Made by a program: the position numbers and the translations under genes
Shown: positions 56,590-60,000 of the stretch, piece after piece
Layout of the letters: every line of letters begins with the position of its first letter
Numbering within the stretch: position 1 is the first letter of the stretch
NCBI GenBank assembly: GCA_030704615.1
Contig: CM060734.1
Coordinates: 7,690,001 to 7,750,000, forward strand
Direction of reading: 5' to 3'
DNA: 60,000 bases
Source of the DNA: Takakia lepidozioides
Lineage: Eukaryota; Streptophyta; Takakiopsida; Takakiales; Takakiaceae
The notes under the pieces: generated by a model
Databases searched by the model: none
Told to the model about the DNA's origin: nothing
Seen by the model: the letters and a program-made list of their open reading frames with translations, nothing else

Positions 56590-57397
56590 TGGGGACATCA
56601 ACCTTGGATCGTGGGGGAGGAAATGCATGCTTAGCCCGGCTTAGCTAGCTCAGGAATCCGATTGCAAAAACTTTTGTTATAAATGAAATGATTTCCAAAT
56701 GTTGTGTGTCCTATTTTGTTTGGAATGGTGATGCTCAAAATCGGGTGACTCCCATCCAAAGGGCAAGGAAACTTGCGCCTTCCTTGGGGAGTTCACGTGC
56801 TAGTGCGCACCTGGCGCGTGCGCGTACTATAACTGCGCTACCGAGGGGGTTGCCTTGTAGTGCGGGCTAACGCGGAAGCTACGTGCTTCCGTTCACGTAC
56901 TATAATCGTGTAGCCTCGGGACGAAGTCGTAGTGCAACTTCGGCGTGTTCCCGTACCTCAGGTCAGCATTCCAAGGCGGACCCAATTATAGTGATTGGGG
57001 CGCATGGTTAGATCAAGGTTATCTTCCTAGTAAAAAAAAGGGTTCAAGGTCAACCCTGGCTCAAGGCGATGCCAAAAGTGGCATCATGAGTGGTCGCAAG
57101 CAATGTTGTTGCAGTAAGGCGATTCGATCCTCGTGGAGGATCGTTCCTTGGCCTTGGAGTAGGCCAAGAAGAGTGCACTAGGAGGAGCTTGAGAGGCTCC
57201 ACCCTTGGGCGGGACTTGGAGGAAGTCGGCCGAACTAGCTAGTAGAGAGTAGAGTCAAGTGTGGGGTTTGGTTCTTTGGCATGGGACGCCATGGTACGGA
57301 AACAAACTCCTTGATGTGGGACGCCGCAACTTGGATGTTCGTTTCTACAAAATGGACAAGTCGATGAGGACATCGACTCCCTGTTGGTAGGGGTGTG
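56590..57397 (+). other. Conserved non-coding 3' region of chromovirus 2
   Basis: Collinear with 48094-48999 apart from an absent ~90-bp segment. No ORF. Confidence 0.6.
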
Positions 57398-58122
57398 TGT
57401 CGCGGCCCTTTGCCTTGAGGGCAGGGGGTCGGGACGCAAGAGGCGCTGCCCCTGTGGTGGGGGCAGTGGCAGTGATAGGTACGGGGGGATGAAGCACCCT
57501 TGAGTGCCCAAGGCACTCAAGGAGGCGGAGGCGCTCACTAGGTGAGCCCCGCATACCGGGTTGCGGTGGGGGTGGCTCCACAAGAGGTGGTGGTAGCTTA
57601 GTGGGACTTAGTGGGGGTGACATAGGACTCACTATGGGGCAGAGACCTTGTGGTGGGAGTCGTGGGGAGTCTTGGGACTCATCACGGTCCAATGGGGCCG
57701 TGGTGGGTGGGCCAAGACTCACCCCGATTCATTACCGGGAATCGAGGGTCTTCGTGGTGGTTCGCCATAAAATGGCATGGTTGTTTGTGAAACCTCCGCG
57801 GACAGTCACAGAAGTATATATAGGGAGTAGTAACCCCGAGAACGGTGCAAGCCCGTTGGTGACCAAAAACTAGTGAGTAAGCGAGCGAGCTGGAAAGCGA
57901 CCAAGGAGTGGGGAGCTATTCCGGACTGCCATCTACCAAAGGGAATTTCCATTAGGCCTAAATTGGTGGAGGGTCTGGTGGGAGAGTAAAGGGGGACCGT
58001 TATGTCCCGGTGAGCAGCCGAAGCTCCAAGTTGGCCCGGCGGCCAGGTCGGGAGTTAGGCGCGCGCATCAAAGCGAGTAACTATGACTTGAAGGGGAACT
58101 TACCGAAGTGAGGTGCGCGACA
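57398..58122 (+). repeat. 3' LTR of chromovirus 2
   Basis: 725 bp, TGTCGCGGCCC...GTGCGCGACA, collinear with the LTRs of copy 1, with TATATATA near 57818. Confidence 0.93.
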
Positions 58123-58204
58123 CACACGCTCGACGAATCAGAATCCAATGCTGCAACCGCTCCAGGTCGCACGAGGAAGTCGCATGTTATTTTTAAAAAA
58201 AAAT

Positions 58205-58660
58205 TGCTGCGACCACCCTCATGCTGATGGTCGCAGATATTAAAAAACAGAAAATTGCTGCAACCACCCCCCTGCTGGTGGTTGCACCTATTAAAAAAAA
58301 GAAAAATGCTGCAACCACCCCCATGCTCGTGGTCACAGATATTTAAAAACAGAAAATTGTTGCGACCACCCCCCTTCTGGTGGTCGCACCTATTAAAAAA
58401 ACAAAAAAATGCTGCGACCACCCCCATGCTGATGGTCGCATATATTAAAAAACAGAAAAATGTTGCGACCACCCCCCTGATGGCGATCGCACCTATTACA
58501 AATAAAAATAAAATTGTACGACCACCAGTAGCGGTGGTCGCAACTGTTTAAGAAAAGGAAAAAATTCCGACCACCCATGCTGGTGGTCGCAACTATTAAA
58601 AAATAAGATAAATTCTGCGACCACCACCATTTGGAGGTCGCATCAATTTAACAATAATGA
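58205..58660. repeat. Array of nine 51-bp hairpin units
   Basis: Each unit is a palindrome of the type TGCGACCACC ... GGTGGTCGCA plus an A-rich spacer with TATTAAAAAA. Starts fall near 58205, 58256, 58307, 58358, 58410, 58461, 58514, 58565 and 58614. The first six alternate two versions, CAGATATT and CACCTATT after the arm, so the real period is a 102-bp dimer. Arm changes are often compensated (for example CAACCACC with GGTGGTTG). Confidence 0.88.
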
Positions 58661-58859
58661 TTTAAAAATGACCTCAAATATTGGCGGATGGAGTAATTTA
58701 TAAAACAATTCATTCACTTGCCAAGGTGTCGCTTGGAATACAACGTGTCCACCTACGTGACATATTTTCACCTAACTTATGTTTTACTGATTTTTCGGCA
58801 AAACTGACGTGACGTTGGTTGCATCAGCGTCAGGTCCGACGTGACGTGACGTCACTGAC
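58661..58859. other. Short spacer, no gene recognised
   Basis: AT-rich then GACGTGACG-rich sequence (58809-58860) just before the LINE ORF. It may be the LINE 5' untranslated region. Confidence 0.3.
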
Positions 58860-60000
58860 GTGTGCAACCCTGCCCCTACCCCTAGATCACATGTTCCTGA
58901 TGCGCACCAGAGTCCAAGCTCCAAACACCAAGTTCAAGAAGAGTCGTCCTCTTCACAACGGTCTTCTCCACCGCTGATTCCTGGTTCTTCCATTGGCGCC
59001 CCACCGACCGAAGAACTTCCACAGTGTCTGTTGAGCCCTCCCCCACTGCGCCTCTCAGGTAGGGTTCGAGGTCCCACGCCAGTCACTTCTCCTCCAGGTT
59101 CTCCATCCCATTCTCGGCAGCGGCTTCAAGGCAGCCCAACTCCTTTTGGTCATGAGCCTCTCCACGTGCCTTCTTCTCCAGTTGTGTAGCCTGCATTGCC
59201 GACCCCATCACTCTTACCCCAACAGCAGGCGCCTATCCCATCGGACCGTACCCCATGCCCAGCTTGCGGTCGTCTTTTTGCGCGACACCAGCGCACGTGT
59301 GCGGCTCTTCATCAGTCCCACACAAATGGTACTTCTCCATTTCAGCCCAGTGTCTTGCACACGCCACCTCCTGCCTCTGCATGACATTGGTTTTTAGCTC
59401 TAGATGTACTGGGCGCATTTCAGCTAGGACTGCCATGGCCTCATCTTTATACAAGAATTCCGGTGGCACTGCGTCATGAGGTCCAACTGGCACTCCGTCT
59501 GCCCTTAGACAGGCTGGCTCGTGATCCTGCTGATATACCAGCATGGTATCTTTTCTTGTTATTTCCTCAGTGGTGTTTGGTTTTGCCCCCTCGTGGCGGT
59601 CAGTTAGGGCACAGAGAGACTCGCATCCGTCTTCGCCGTTTTTTATCTGGAGATTGGGAGAGTCTGCAAGATGAGCATCAATTACGGGCACTAGCCCTTG
59701 CGATACGCGCCCCTCCCGCTTCGTCCACGCAGCCACCCTCATCGGCCCACAGACGACTTCGTCATAGTCTCACGCGTGGCCAAGGCTTTAGCATCTTCCA
59801 CACCAGCGCCTCCATCAGCGGATACTGTCACTGCCCTTGAAGCCCTTCACCCATCAGCTCAGGATATTCTGCCGCTTTTTGTCGAGGACTTCGAGCCAGA
59901 CCAGGATCTCAAGCTAGATCGGGAGGTCTTCATTCAGGCCTTCACGCGCTGTCCCCATCTTGCAGCGGCAGGTCCTTCCAGTCTCTTGTATGAGCACTTA
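58860..60000 (+). mobile_element. LINE-type retrotransposon, 5' coding part, runs off window
   Basis: A Ser/Pro-rich stretch leads to a zinc-finger-like CPACGRLFARHQRTC (about 59256-59300). Then come LPPRGGQLGHRETRIRLRRF (about 59580-59640) and, in the last 70 codons, a helical part ending AGPSSLLYEHL. This order (CxxC finger, PPRGG..GHRE..RL..F, then A.GPSG....HL) is typical of the N-terminal part of non-LTR retrotransposon polymerases in algae and protists. The reverse transcriptase lies beyond 60000. Frame changes near 59170, 59400 and 59780 suggest decay. It belongs to a different family from copies A-D. Confidence 0.6.

Larger units (their letters stand above)
53508..58122 (+). mobile_element. 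Chromovirus copy 2, 5'-truncated
   Basis: Same family as 42752-49722, but it starts inside the protease-RT linker (GGAGTGGATCTCATTTTGGG, matching about 44998 in copy 1) and lacks 5' LTR, PBS and gag. It has pol, the non-coding 3' region and a 3' LTR. No target duplication can exist at the truncated end. Confidence 0.92.

Noticed and set aside
58068-58472. 134-codon minus-strand ORF
   Set aside because: It stays open only because the hairpin unit is 51 bp, a multiple of three. The peptide is a low-complexity repeat.
58205-58660. CRISPR-like array
   Set aside because: Units are palindromes with A-rich spacers that are themselves repetitive, in a eukaryotic transposon context. There are no unique spacers and no cas genes.

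Overview
The window is nuclear DNA from a eukaryote of the green lineage, most likely a streptophyte that still builds centrioles. Introns with GT..AG borders, a plant-type FURRY scaffold gene, a plant-type SEC23/24-like gene, plant CACTA (TNP2/TNP1) and hAT (DUF659) transposases and a repeat derived from a PLS-type PPR protein all point to Streptophyta. A CEP70-like centrosomal gene argues against a flowering plant. A charophyte such as Chara, or a seedless land plant, fits best. I cannot name the species from sequence alone.

Layout. 1-12,312 (+): the last 13 exons of a FURRY/TAO3 homologue (1,960 residues in the window, phases all consistent), with decayed LINE pieces in its introns. 12.3-24.2 kb: mostly non-coding and repeat-rich, holding LINE copies, a 65-bp tandem repeat, an ACCGG-rich element with inverted ends, a degenerate methyltransferase-like ORF split by a hAT-type MITE (15-bp TIR, 8-bp TSD), and four CEP70-like exons in an order that contradicts the protein. 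24.2-25.8 kb (-): the C-terminal exons of a SEC23/24-like COPII gene. 26-28 kb: two unrecognised ORF regions.

28.4-31.6 kb: a minus-strand Ty3/gypsy fragment whose integrase ends in a PHD finger, joined directly to about ten copies of a ~128-bp satellite made from a PPR motif. 32.1-40.9 kb: a CACTA transposon with a broken TNP2 transposase (-) and, head to head, a TNP1-type gene (+) whose exons include an FCP1/NIF-type HAD domain. Its right end has a CACTA terminus and hairpin; I could not find the left end.

41-58 kb: nested elements. A hAT transposase gene is cut in two by a complete chromovirus (42,752-49,722, LTRs, PBS, 5-bp TSD AAGTC). Downstream lie a second CACTA transposase remnant and a 5'-truncated copy of the same chromovirus (53.5-58.1 kb). 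58.2-58.7 kb is an array of 51-bp hairpin units, and 58.9-60 kb is the start of another LINE. The host genes belong to cell morphogenesis, centriole and COPII transport pathways and are not a functional cluster. Nearly all the rest is transposon-derived and broken by frameshifts.
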